Source: Microglena sp. YARC (lineage: Eukaryota; Chlorophyta; Chlorophyceae; Chlamydomonadales; Chlamydomonadaceae). From it: DNA of 64,000 nucleotides. The first letter of the stretch is position 1. Each line of letters starts with the position of its first letter. The stretch lies in the NCBI GenBank assembly GCA_022414725.1, contig CM039462.1, positions 74,647,803 to 74,711,802 on the forward strand, in the 5' to 3' direction. Positions 34,701-61,785 of this stretch are shown here, in pieces. The notes below the pieces were generated by a model. That model did no database searches and had not been told where the DNA came from. It worked only from the letters and a program-made list of their open reading frames with translations. Both the position numbers and the translations under genes were made by a program.

Positions 34701-36360
34701 GAAGAGTTCACTCTATGGCTGAAGGGTGACATATGGCTGGGTTACAGAACGGGGTACACCCTTGTATCCATCAAGTATGCCGTCCAGCTCTACTGAAGGG
34801 TGACATATGGCTGGGTTACAGAACGGGGTAATCCATCCAAAGTATGCAGTATTGCCAGTGAGAGTCACTCTACTGAAAGGGTGACATATGGCTGGGTTTT
34901 ACAGGAACGGGGTACACCTTGTACATCAAGTATGCATTCAGTCCATGAGAGGTCTAAACTGAAGGGTGACATATGGCTGGGTTACAGAACGGGGTAAACA
35001 CCCTTGTATCCATCAAGTATGCAGTCCCATGCAGAGTCACTCTACTGAAGTCAACTCTACTGGTTACAGAAGGGTGACATATGGCTGGGTTACAGAACGG
35101 GGTACACCCTTGTATCCATCAAGTATGCAGTCCATGAGAGTCACTCTACTGAAGGGTGACATATGGCTGGGTTACAGAACGGGGTACACCCTTGTATCCA
35201 TCCAAGTATGCAGTCCATGAGAGTCACTCTACTGAAGGGTGACATATGGCTGGGTTACAGAACGGGGTACACCCTTGTATCCATCAAGTATGCAGTCCAT
35301 GAGAGTCACTCTACTGAAGGGTGACATATGGCTGGGTTACAGAACGGGGTACACCCTTGTATCCATCAAGTATGCAGTCCATGAGAGTCACTCTACTGAA
35401 GGGTGACATATGGCTGGGTTACAGAACGGGGTACACCCTTGTATCCATCAAGTATGCAGTCCATGAGAGTCACTCTACTGAAGGGTTGACATATGGCTGG
35501 GTTACAGAACGGGGTACACCCTTGTATCCATCAAGTATGCAGTCCATGAGAGTCACTCTACTGAAGGGTGACATATGGCTGGGTTACAGAACGGGGTACA
35601 CCCTTGTATCCATCAAGTATGCAGTCCATGAGAGTCACTCTACTGAAGGGTGACATATGGCTGGGTTACAGAACGGGGTTACACCCTTGTATCCATCAAG
35701 TATGCCGTCCATGAGAGACACTCTACTGAAGGTGACATATGGCTGGGTTTACAGAACGGGGTACAGTCCCTTGCCGGGCATCCATCAAGTATGCAGTCCA
35801 TGAAAGTCACTCTACTGAAGGGTGACATATGGCTGGGTTACAGAACGGGGTACACCCTTGTATCCCATCAAGACATATGCACCTTGTTCCATGAGATCTG
35901 CTTGACTCTACTTGAAGGGTGACATACTGGCTGGGTTACAGGGAACGAGTACAGTCCCTTGTATACCATCAAGTATGCAGTCCATGAAGAGCCACTCTAC
36001 TGAAGGGTGACATATGGCTGGTTGGTAACCTTGTTCCATCAAGTTTTGCTGAAATGGCTTGGGTTACAACCCTTGTATCCATCAAGTATGCAGTCCATGA
36101 GAGTCACTCTACTGAAGGGTGACATATGGCTGGGTTACAGAACGGGGTATCCATCAAGTACACCCTTGTATCTGGGTACAGTCATGCAAGTATGCAGTCC
36201 ATGAGAGTCACTCTACTGAAGGGTGACATATGGCTGGGTTACAGAACGGGGTACACCCTTGCCATCAAGTATGCAGTGCAGACATATCGGGTTACAGGAA
36301 CGGGGTACACCCTAGTATCCTCCAGTCTTGAAAGTCACTCAACTGAAGGGTGACATATGG
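22718..36360 (+). repeat. 82-bp satellite array, roughly 160 copies
   Basis: The consensus unit contains CTACTGAAGGGTGACATATG, GCTGGGTTACAGAACGGGGT, ACACCCTTGTATCCATCAAG and TATGCAGTCCATGAGAGTCA. Consecutive clean units around 35281-35363 are exactly 82 bp apart. Quality varies: 22.7-26.2 kb is riddled with indels and inserted C or G, while 28-29.5 kb and 35.1-35.7 kb are nearly perfect. Fragmented or out-of-order pieces (for example near 27540-27600, 32520 and 34340) look like mis-joined reads or real rearrangements. Eighty-two is not a multiple of three, so open frames close after two to three units. No gene is seen inside. Confidence 0.93.
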
Positions 36361-37319
36361 CCACCACGGTTTCTCATACCGCGCTTGCCATTGTATTATT
36401 TCATAAAAAATAAAAGAAATCAAATACATTCTCAAGCGAACAAAATCATGCGGCACTGGCTACGGCAGTGCCTCAAGGGTCCAGAGCTTTTTCCACCCGG
36501 TACCAGTAGCTATATTCTGGGACTATGTTTTGGGCAAACCTTCCGCTACCAAAAGATAATCGAATCCCCCCCCCCCCCCCCCCCCTCAACCCCCGGGCCG
36601 GCCCTTCGGATCGCCTACCCAAATCGCTACCAGGAGCCCAACCTTGAAGGACACCAAATCCCTGATTGCTACTAGAAGGCCCCCTTTCTGAAACGAAAAA
36701 AAGCTCTGAAAGGGTCCATAGCTCCTCTTTTCAGCTTCTAGGCAGCTCCCCTGGCCAGCTGTTCGGCCAAAGCTATCACAACCAGGGCACCTGCCAGCTG
36801 ATATTATTAGCTGTCTAGAACTGCGAATTATTGTGGGTTTAGCTCAGTGGCTGGCTCAGGGAGCTGCCTAGAAGCTGACCAGATAAGCCACAAAGAAAAA
36901 ATCTGCATCACTGAATTATTGTTTGGTAATGTGCAGCAGCTCCCCGAGCCAGCTGCTGGGTTAGGCACAATGGTTCAGGGATTGCTGGAGAGCGGACACA
37001 CTGTTTTTTGTGTGGCGCATTGCAAATTGAGCCACTCGGTGCGACCCCAGTGCGACGCGCAGCAGCCCCCCGAAGCCCCGCGGAGCCGGGGGGGTTAAGG
37101 GGCATTTCTGACTAGTCTAGCCAGCCCCAAGCGTTGCCATGCAGCAACGGAATGGCGACGCGCCACAAAAAATAACAGTAAGCGGGCTGTGTGAGCTCTC
37201 AGGCTCAATGCATTGCTTAAGGTTTTGCATAGCAGCTAGTAGCTAGTAGCTAGATGATGTAGCTACTATCTACTATACTGAAGTAGCTAGTACCTAGCTG
37301 TCTGCAAGTCAGTACTACA
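36361..37319. other. No gene; contains an inverted-repeat (foldback) pair
   Basis: TTCAGCTTCTAGGCAGCTCC at about 36731 is matched in inverse by GGGAGCTGCCTAGAAGCTGA at about 36859, with CTGGCCAG or CTGGCTCA next to it; the arms are about 100 bp apart. A related CAGCAGCTCCCCGAGCCAGC lies at about 36933. Poly-C occupies about 36565-36585. Confidence 0.5.
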
Positions 37320-37640
37320 TTTAAGGTTTCAACTAATTCCACCTGCCAACTAAAGCTAGCACAGGTGCTGCCTCTACTGACTTCATCAAGCTTGACAGGC
37401 TTCCTGTTCTTTGCAAGTCAGTCAGCCATAGAAGGTACAGGGTTCTAACTAATTCCACCTGCCAACTAAAGCTTGCACAGGTGCTGCCTCTACTGGCCTC
37501 TCCAAACCTGACAGACTCCCTCGTATTCACAAGACAGTACGACATATAAGGTACAGGGTCCCAACTTATTCCACCTGCTAACTAAAGCTGCTACGCATAT
37601 GCTGTTTGAGCTGACTTCTTCACACCTATCAGGCTTCCTT
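37320..37640 (-). repeat. Three tandem copies of the 3' border of the coiled-coil gene's last exon
   Basis: Copies of about 117-120 bp carry (plus strand) CTAATTCCACCTGCCAACTA then AAGC and CTGCCTCTACTG. They align with 37850-37925, the 3' part of the minus-strand exon (CTAATTCCACCGTCCAGCC, ATCTCTACTGGCTTCC). Read along the gene, they lie downstream of the exon, in the position expected for donor-side decoys. Confidence 0.65.
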
Positions 37641-37667
37641 TTTTTTGCAAGCTAGCTAGCCATATAT

Positions 37668-37840
37668 AGGGGCCGGCATATATCATATGATGTCGACTAA
37701 AGGCGAGAATATAATATCATATGATACCCAACAAACAAACTGCATCATATGATAGTGTTTATTAATGGTAACTACGTATCATACTAGTCAGACTGCCGGC
37801 ATCATATGATATCATATTGCCGTTCCTTAGTCACAGAAGG
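37668..37840. mobile_element. Palindromic ATCATATGAT element(s), MITE-like
   Basis: The plus strand contains GTCAGACTGCCGGCATCATA followed by a palindromic TCATATGATATCATATTG core and GCCGTTCCTTA. A second GGCCGGCATATATCATATGA lies at 37670. The same architecture recurs five times in 60.84-61.65 kb. The GCCGTTCCCTA end resembles the terminus of the hAT-like MITEs. No clear target duplication is seen. Confidence 0.45.
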
Positions 37841-38758
37841 CAAAGGGATCCAACTAATTCCACCGTCCAGCCATTGCTGCCACCCGACTGTTATCTCTAC
37901 TGGCTTCCTCAAATCTATCAGGCTGTTTGCTCTTAGACGGTCGAGAGCTCTTTGACCTGGCCTTCGCAGCCACGACATGCTCTTCCGCATCTTGCAAAAA
38001 CTTGGACTTGACATGGCCATATTGTCCATCCGCCCCTCGGGAAGGACTACCTCCCTCTGTTGCTGGGGCGAGGGGGAGGGCTGACGCCGGTGGGGGGGGC
38101 CTTGCCTATCCATCTGACCTGGCTGGCCACCGTTCCCATACATGGTACTGTTACCGGTGTAGTTATCCACCATGCCATTCATGCCTGCGTCGCCATAGTA
38201 CCCGTTGGGTCCCAGGGGGGGGCCTTGCCCAAGGGGTGGGGGACCCCCGCCTATCATGGGCCCGCCACCAGGGCCCATCATGACCAGGGGCTCCGCGATC
38301 AGGGGAGGGAGCTTGATAGGGTAGTTAGAAGGACCTACCAGTGCCCCTTGTCCTGCAGGCATTCCGTTCCTGCCGCCCATAAGCCCCCCCCCATACATGC
38401 CCACCTGCCCCATGCCCCCCCCATGCCATTGCGGCCGTTCCCCCATGTACGAAACATCCGCTGGTTGTTTGATATCGCACCGTTCAACTCAATGCCCCTC
38501 TCACGTCCAACTGATAGCTTGTCCAACAACCTGTCCATCTTCTCTTTCGTGTTATCTAACTCCTTCTTGCGATCTGCCACTTCACTCTTTGCGTCCATTA
38601 CAGCGGTTGCAGTGATTTCCGCTTGTTGCCGCCACTTCTCCATTTCGTCGTTCATCAAGAAAGTTCGGTAGCCCAGCTCCTCCCTCATGCGGTCCATCTC
38701 TAGCATCATCGATGCCAGGTTGGCCTGGAACTCTGCCTCAAGACGAGCACGCTCTACC
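37802..38758 (-). CDS. Coiled-coil gene last visible exon
   Basis: Acceptor AACCAACAG, first base completing a Glu codon. It encodes VERARLEAEFQANLASMMLE, MDRMREELGYRTFLMNDEME, KKELDNTKEKMDRLLDKLSV and then a Gly/Met/Pro-rich tail (PPPLGQGPPLGPNGYYGDAG). The frame breaks in the 8-G run at 38415-38422, where nine Gs would continue it. The stop at 37802 lies within the palindromic element, so the true exon end is probably earlier (after about 37850) and uncertain. Confidence 0.65.
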
Positions 38759-41700
38759 CTGTTGGTTTGGATGTGGGTTTGGTTTGGTTTAGTTCGGATT
38801 TATTTGATTTGGATGTGGGGTTGGGTTGGGTTGGGTTAGGTTGGGTTGGTTTAGGTTGGGTTAGGTTGGGTTGGGTTAGGTTGGGTTGGGTTAGGTTGGG
38901 TTAGGTTGGGTTGGGTTGGGTTAGGTTGAGTTGAGTTGGGTTGGGTGTGAGGTTGGGTTGGGTTGGGTTGGGACCAGCTCCTCTCTCATACGGTTCATCT
39001 CTAGCATCATGGATGCCAGGTTGGCCTGGAACTCTGCCTCAAGACGCGCTCAATCTGTTGGTTTGGTTGTTGGGTAGGGTTGGATGTTGGATGTGGGGTT
39101 GGGTTGGTTTGGATGTTGGTTGGTTTGGATGTTGGGTTGGTTTTTGGATCTTGGGTTGGTTTGGATGTTGGGTTTGGTTTTGGATGTTGGGTAGGGTTGG
39201 ATGTCGGGTAGGGTTTTGGTTGGATGTTGGGTTGGTTGGGTTGGATGTTTTGGTTGGGTTGGATGTTGGGTTTGGTTGGATGTTGGGTTGGGTTGAGTTG
39301 GTTTGGATATGGGTTTGGTTTGGATGTTGGTTAGGGTCGGATTATGTTGGGTTGGGTTGGGTTGGGTTGGGTGGGTTGGGTTGGGTGGTTGGGTTGGGTT
39401 GGGTTGGGTTGGATGCTGGGTAGGGTTAGATTATGGTGGGTTGGGTTGGATTGGGACCAGCTCCTCCCTCATGCAGTCCATATCTAGCATCATGGATGCC
39501 AGGTTGGCCTGGAACTCTGCCTCAAGACGAGCGCGCTCAATCTGCTGGGTTGGGTTGGGTTGGATGTGGGGTTGGACGTTGGATGTGGGGTTGGCTTGGG
39601 TTGGATGTGGGTTGGGTTGGGTTGGGTTGGGTTGGGTTGGGTTGGGTTGGGTTGGGTTGGGTTGGGTTGGGTTGGGTTGGGTTGGGTTGGGTTGGATGCG
39701 GTGTTGAGTTGGGTTGGCTTGGGTTGGATGTGGGGTTGGGTTGGGTTTGATGTTGGGTTGGGTTGGGTGCAGGGTTGGGTTTGGGTTTGATGTTGGGTTG
39801 GGTTGGTGCTACCCTCAGTCCCATGCCAACAACTCACTCTTCAGTGGCCTTGATTCTCTCTTCACTCCCTGTCAGCGCTTCCTGGGCCTTCCCAACCTCA
39901 GATCGAGCAGCTTCCAACTCAAGCTCAAATTCGTGTCGCATCCTCTCCAGTGCCTGCCTCTCCTGCAGCCAGCATCACACACACACGAGCTGGTTAATAA
40001 TTTTCACTGGAAGTTCGATGAAATTCAAATTGATCAGCCTCCAACTCAAGCTCAAATTCGTGTCGCATCCTCTCCAGTGCCTGCCTCTCCTGCAGCCAGC
40101 ATCACACACACACAAACTGGTTAATAATTTTCACTGGAAGTTAGATGAAATTCAAATTGATCAGCCTCCAACTCAAGCTCAAATTCGTGTCGCATCCTCT
40201 CCAGTGCTTGTCTCTCCTTCAGCCAAGTATGGTGCGTGTGTGTATGTGGTGTGTGTGTATGTAGGGTGTGAGTGGTGTGTGTGTGATGTGTGTGATTGGT
40301 GTGTATGTGGTGTGTGTGTATGTGGGGTGTGAGTGGAGACCTGGACTCTGCCTGTCTCTCCTGCAGCCAGCATCAGTGATTGTATTAAGAGATGGGAGGC
40401 AAGTCCTGTGCAGCGTCTCAGGCGACGCGAAAAATTGGCCGAGTGTGTTGGCAACGGAACGAAAGGTGGCAACGATGGAGCTGACCGAAGCGAATTATTA
40501 GCGCGACCGTTGGCTGACGTGTCAGGCTTCAATTTTTTGGTCGCACAAGCGGACAAATGGGTAAAAATGGGGGCTCCTGCCCCCTTGAAGAGGGAGCTCC
40601 GCCAAAAATATTTTTTGATAGTAATGCTTTGATTTGAATTGATTGTGTGCCTGCCTCTCCTGCAGCCAGCATCACACACATGCAAGAACCGGTCAATTGT
40701 TTTCGACGCAACTTCTATTTTCATAATTACTTTGGGTTTGTTTTGCGTTCCTGCAGTCAGCATCACACACGCAAGAACCGGTCGCTTGTTTATGATGCAA
40801 CTTTTATTTTCATAATTACTTGGATTTTGTTTTGCGTTCCTGCAGCCAGCATAACACAAGCAGAAGACATGGCAAGTCAACCCAAATGCCCGCCCATGCC
40901 CTCCCCCCCCCCCCCCCCCCCCTCCCCTCCCCCAGCCCTCCAATACTCACCATCACCTCTTCTTAACCTCTTAATGGCCTTCCTCTCTTCCTCCACAAGC
41001 TTCTGTTCCTGGTTGCTCTTTGTCACCTCATCCTCAATATCATTCTTAGCATCTATCTCCGTCCCGATCGCCTTTTCCTGCAGCTGCTCCGCCCCTGCCC
41101 CCCACACACCCCACTACTCACCCTCTGAATGGCCTTCCTCTCTTCCTTCACAAGCTTCTGTTCCTGGTTGCTCTTCTTCACCTCATCCTCAATATTATTC
41201 TTAGCATCCATCTCCGTCCCAATTGCCTGTTCAAGCATCTGCTCCCCCCCTGCCCTCCCTCCCCCCCCACACACACAGTCCCCCACCACTACTCACCCTC
41301 TTAATGGCCTTCCTCTCTTCCTCCACAAGCTTCTGTTCTTGGTTGCTCTTCTTCACCTCATCCTCAATATTATTCTTAGCATCCATCTCCGTCCCAATCG
41401 CCTGTTCAAGCATCTGCTCTGCCTTCTTCCGCGCCTCCTGCTCCGCCTTGAAATGCTTCTCGATTCTCAGTATCATATCCTCCAGCTCCTCCCGGGCAGC
41501 TGTCTCCACCTGGAGCTGTTGGGCGTTCTTCTCCCTCTCCACAGACAGCAAAGCCTCCACGTCCACCCCACCCAAAGCACCAACACTACGCACACCTCCC
41601 TCCCCTTGCACGTCTCCCCCCTTGACCCCATAGTCCCCCCCTTGGCTCCATAATCCTCGCCCTTGCTCTCATAGCCCCCCCCCTTAGATCCATAATCCTC

Positions 41701-43040
41701 GCCCTTGCCCCCATAGCCCCCATCTGCACCTCCATAGCCCCCCGGCGGTCCACTTTCATACAACCCCTGCTGACCGTTGGTATTACCCTCATCCCCATAC
41801 ACGTTCCGATTCGCATCCTCCTGGCTTGGCCCTGCCCCTCCAGCCCCATACGCGTCAGCGCCACCGGCATCTGGATCGGCTGCGCCATAGGCGTTCGGGT
41901 CGTATGCGTTGAGGTCAGCAGCCCCATAGGCAGAAGGATCAGCCCCATTAGCATTGGGGTCAGCCGCCCCGCCAGCGTTGGGGTCAGCCGCACCATAGGC
42001 ATTGGGGTCAAAAGCATTGGGATCTGCCTCCCCATACGCAGTAGGGTCGTATGCGTTGGGATCGGCAGACCCATACGCTCCAGGATCATAAGCATTAGGG
42101 TCTGCAGCCTCTGGTGCACTCCGGTCCAGTGGTGCATCTGGGTCGTTGGGCATGTGTGCACTGGGATTGGCATCCCCTACTCCAAAAGCAGCATTTTGGT
42201 CATTGTTGATGTTGTATGCGTTCTGGTCCATGGCCGACGGCAACCCACCCATCTGGTCGTATACACCATCGGCATCGGGATTCGGATCACCCATAGCTTG
42301 AGCATTAGGGTCGTTAAAGTTGGGCGGGGCCCCCTCTAGGGGGGCGTAGGGGGCACCAGCTGACTCCAACTCTCCCTGATTTACCTCCTGCTGCAAGAAG
42401 GCCATTTCATGGTCCTCTAGGGGTACCATGTCTTCAGCCTGAAACACTTCACCCCCCGCTGCGCCACTCAGATCAGCAGGCGGGCCTTCAATTCCCGCTG
42501 CTGCTGCTGCTACAGCTGCTGCAGCGGCGTCCCCTCCCGCCTCTGCTGCTGCTGCCTCTACCGCTGCTGCTGCCAGGGAGCTTTCCCCCGCCAACTCACC
42601 GCCCTCCTGTGCTGCCCCATCTGGATCAGCTGGAGTGGGCTCCTCTAGGCCTTGCCCCTCACCTCCCTCCACCTCATCAGCGGATGGCAGCACAGCACTA
42701 GCCTCTCCTCCAGCACCCCCCTCAGCCTCTTGTCCACCCTCGCCAGCATCTTGCACCGCTAGCTGGCCCAGGTCCACGTCCCCCTCCTGCTGGTCAGCTT
42801 CACCCGAGGGATCCCCCTGGGTGGGCTGGGCTGCCAAGCCGGACGGCTCACCCCCCTCGGCGAGCGCCTCGTCTGTCTCCCCTGGGGGCTGCTCGCCTTG
42901 GCTGGGCTGGGCTGCCAGGCCGGACGGCTCAACCCCCTTGACAGGCTCCTCATCAGCATCCTCCAGGGGCTGCTGCACAGCCTCCTCTACTAGGCCCCCC
43001 TCGCCTTCCCCCAAGGACTGCTCGCCAGCAGACAGGCCGC
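37802..43040 (-). CDS. Acidic, low-complexity N-terminus plus coiled-coil protein, unknown function
   Basis: Minus-strand join of 43040-41297, 39962-39838 and 38758-37802; splice phases agree, with about 940 residues in view. The N-terminal about 480 residues are rich in Glu, Gly, Pro and Ala, with Ala runs and DPNAYDP/AYGAADPNA repeats, then KGEDYGSKGG repeats. Heptad-rich coiled coil follows (EELEDMILRIEKHFKAEQEA, KSNQEQKLVEEERKAIKR, ERQALERMRHEFELELEAAR, then RARLEAEFQANLASMMLEMD). The C-terminus is Gly/Met/Pro-rich. No enzymatic motif, signal peptide or membrane segment is visible; a structural or scaffold role is only a guess. Two frame breaks occur, both in poly-G runs one base short. 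The gene starts upstream of 43040; a possible mini-exon ends at 44012 before GTGAGG. Confidence 0.7.
38759..39837 (-). repeat. Intron with GGGTT repeats and two decoy acceptor borders
   Basis: The plus strand is (GGGTT)n/(GGGTTGGATG)n, including an uninterrupted run of about 18 GGGTT units at about 39610-39695. Embedded at 38970-39060 and 39450-39548 are copies of the next exon's first about 90 bases (AGCATCATGGATGCCAGGTT, GGCCTGGAACTCTGCCTCAA), each with a CAG acceptor on the minus strand (decoy starts 39054 and 39541). Open frames of the GGGTT tract are artefacts. Confidence 0.82.
39838..39962 (-). CDS. Coiled-coil gene exon (125 nt)
   Basis: Acceptor GGCTGCAG and donor GTGAGT. It encodes ERQALERMRHEFELELEAAR, then SEVGKAQEALTGSEERIKAT. 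It enters in phase 0 and leaves in phase 2, fitting both neighbours. It is strongly heptad-patterned. Confidence 0.75.
39963..41296 (-). repeat. Intron with six decoy acceptors and two decoy donor borders
   Basis: From the exon at 39962 outward, CTGCAG-type acceptors followed by exon-like sequence recur with starts at about 40089, 40216, 40360, 40659, 40750 and 40839. The first two carry about 70 bases of exon. The one at 40216 has AAG instead of CAG. From the other side, the 3' end of the upstream exon is repeated at about 41231-41107 and 41075-40950, including AAGCTTCTGTTCCTGGTTGC (plus strand) and ACTCACC donors. A dispersed repeat sits at 40385-40630. Confidence 0.82.
40385..40630 (+). 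repeat. Dispersed repeat, copy A (pair with 49766-49995)
   Basis: Both copies share TGCAGCGTC, AATTGGC.GAG, GGTGGCAACGAT, GACCGTTGGCTGA.GTGTCAGG, GACAAATGG and GGGGGCTCC.GCCCCCTTGAA with GAGGG.GCTCCGC. The last part can fold into a GC-rich hairpin. No coding potential or RNA polymerase III boxes were recognised. Confidence 0.7.
41297..43040 (-). CDS. Coiled-coil gene exon: acidic repeats and first coiled coil
   Basis: Acceptor AATGTGCAG at 43041, donor GTGAGT after AAGAGG at 41297. The frame is open from GLSAGEQSLGEGEGG to the KGEDYGAKGG repeats, then shifts within the 7-G run at 41635-41641. The coiled-coil frame continues from about 41634 to 41297. Reading eight Gs would keep the KGGDYG repeat pattern intact across the break. 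It ends in phase 0. Confidence 0.72.
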
Positions 43041-44004
43041 CTGCACATTATATTTAAGTTAGTGTTGGTGTCAGTGTTGGTGCTAGTGCTCGTGTCTTCG
43101 TGTTGGTGTCAGTGTTAGTGTCAGTGTTAGTGTCAGTGTTAGTGGTAGTGTTAGTATGTTAGTGTCAGTGTTAGTGTTAGTAGGTTAGTGTTAGTGCTAG
43201 CGCTCGTGTCTTCGTTTTACTGACAGTCGTAGTGTTAGTATGTTAGTGCTCGTGTCAGTGTTAGTGCTCGTACCTTCGTGTTAGTGTTAGTATGTTAGTG
43301 TTAGTGCTCGTGTCTTCGTTTTAGTGCCAGTCATAGTGTTAGTATGTTAGTGTTAGTGTCAGTGTTAGTATGTTAGTGTTAGTTTCAGAGTTAGTGCTCG
43401 TACCTTTGTGTTAGTGTCAGTGTTAGTGTTAGTATGTTAGTCTTAGTTCTAGAGTATTAGTATTAGTGTTAGTATTAATGTCAGTGTCAGTGCTAGTGTT
43501 TTAATGTCAGTGTTAGTGTTAGTGTAAGAGTGCTAGTGTTAATGTCAGTGTTAGCGTCAGCGTTAGTATGCTAGTGTTAGTATTAATATCAGTGTTAGTG
43601 TGCTAGTGTTAATGTCAGTGTCTGTGTTAGTGTGTTAGTGTTATTGTAAGCGTTAATGTCAGTGTTAGTGTCAGTGTTTGTGTTAGTGTTCGTGTGTTAG
43701 TGTTAATGTCAGTGTTAGTGTCAGTGTTTGTGTTAGTGTTCGTGTGTTAATGTCAGTGTTAATGTCAGTGTTAGTGTCAGTGTCAGAGTTAGTGTGTAAA
43801 TGTTAGCGTTAATGTCAGCGTCAGTGTCAGTGTTTGTGTTAGTGTTTGTGTGTTAGTGTCAGTGTTAATGTCAGTGTTAGTGTCAGTGTTAGTGTGTTAG
43901 TGTTAGCGTTAATGTCAGCGTCAGCGTCAGTGTTTGTGTTAGTGTTAGCGTTAATGCCAGTGTTAGTGTGTTAGTGTGTTAGTGCCACCGGGTCTAGTGC
44001 CTCG
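43041..44004 (+). repeat. TGTTAG/TGTCAG microsatellite-like array
   Basis: About 960 bp of TTAGTGTCAGTG variants with AATGTCAGTG and CTCGTGTCTTCG insertions. It lies immediately upstream of the coiled-coil gene's long exon. Confidence 0.88.
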
Positions 44005-45451
44005 GCCTCACCAGGGGTAGACAAGTCTGCAACATGTATCCAAGTGGTGGTGGTGGTGGTGGTGGTGGTGGTGGTGGGGGGGGGGGGGGGCAACAAGTTC
44101 ATAAAGATAAGGCAAAAATCAATGAAGAAAGGGGAACAAATAAAATACGGAAGATATGGGATGAAATCGATCAGTCACCAACCTAAGGAAAGGCATCCCC
44201 ATTTTATGCGAAAGGTATGGGCGCAAAACACACGAGTTACTCAAGAGGTAGTCAACAAAGCAGCAAGTCACTGACCACAGTGGAGGCGAATCCATTTCAA
44301 GCAGAAAGCATGTGTGCTAAGCTCACGTCTACATGATTCGCTTACCGGGTAGGCAACAAATCAATGAGGCTCAAAGCTAAGGGAGGCCTCCGCATTTCAT
44401 GCAGCAGGCATGCACCCAAAACACATGAGATGCCTAACATGTATGCATGCCACTGTTGGTGTGTGCGTGCAGATGTTTCCTGTGCCTCGTATGTGTGAAC
44501 AGCAGCAACTGTAGTGCCAGGTTGGCAGGTTCAACCCCCCATCACATGGGGAGGCTCGATTGATTTGACGAGGGAGATTTGACATGTGATAGCGACAATG
44601 AACATCTGGATGAATTTGTCGCCGAACGCACATTGCACTGCCTGGCGGGGGTTTATTCGCACCTGGGGCATCTGCGTCATCTTGCAATCCAGGGCTGTCT
44701 TGAAATTGCTCGCCCAAGTCAGCGGCCTTGTTTTCCTCCGCCTGCGAATAATCAGGAGGTTAGTCGGATGTGCGGTAGGTGCCACTGGAGTGTCGCACGT
44801 TTGAACGAAAAACTCACCATTCCTAGGAGCTTGTGGCCGTGGCCTTTTCAGATTTCGTGCCCAGCTAAGTCGGTATTCCCTTGCGCGTCTTTCCGGTAGT
44901 GGGTAATCGAACGTCGTCGCTTAATTCGGTAGCATGCGAACAGGGCAAGCGAACCGAGCTGGGGACAAGAAGGGGGGACGTGTAGTGCTCCAGCTTGGAG
45001 CTAGCTAGCCTTGGGCTCTTGCCCTCGTCACGAAGTATTTTTTGCCAACTGCCCCAATCCTGTCCCTCTCGCCCTCACCATCACGTATACTTAACTCTTG
45101 CCATCTGCTTTTCATCCTGTCTCTCTCACCTTTACTAGGACGTATCCTAACTTCAACCAACTGCCCTGATTCCTATCCCTCTCGTGCTCCTCTTATTTTT
45201 GAATCCGACCCCCGACTGCTGGCGATGGCATCACAACTTCCATAGCATTCCCACCAACCCCATCCCCAACTCTGCGTCAAATAACTCGAACAAATTGAGC
45301 CCCACCGGATCCTAACAAGGCCTATCATCCCAACAATCTCCGAAACCATTCTAGACGGCTAAAAAGGCGTCTCCAGACACGGACGAGGACACCGAAGCGT
45401 TCAAACAACCCAGCCCGACTGCATTGCATTGCATCCACCACTGCTTGTGCG
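44005..45451. other. Likely divergent intergenic region between the coiled-coil gene (-) and TRM1-like gene (+)
   Basis: A (GGT)n plus poly-G tract lies at about 44045-44090. Both strands are open around 44400-44900 but no family is recognised. About 45040-45300 is C/T-rich (CCTATCCCTCTCGTGCTCC type), directly before the TRM1-like start. Promoters of both genes probably lie here; no core motif can be assigned. Confidence 0.4.

Positions 45452-61785
<16,334 letters not shown>

Noticed and set aside
22718..36360. CRISPR-like array of regular repeats
   Set aside because: There are no unique spacers; the entire 82-bp unit repeats, and the context is eukaryotic.
38820..39800. Telomere-like GGGTT tract
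   Set aside because: The period and neighbours are intronic, with embedded exon copies; GGGTT is not a known telomere repeat of green algae.
40950..41080. Third copy of the coiled-coil exon tail as a real exon
   Set aside because: Its best donor leaves phase 1, incompatible with the phase-0 exon at 39962.
44397..44899. Overlapping frames on both strands as a possible gene
   Set aside because: No motif, no splice context fitting either neighbour and similar openness on both strands.
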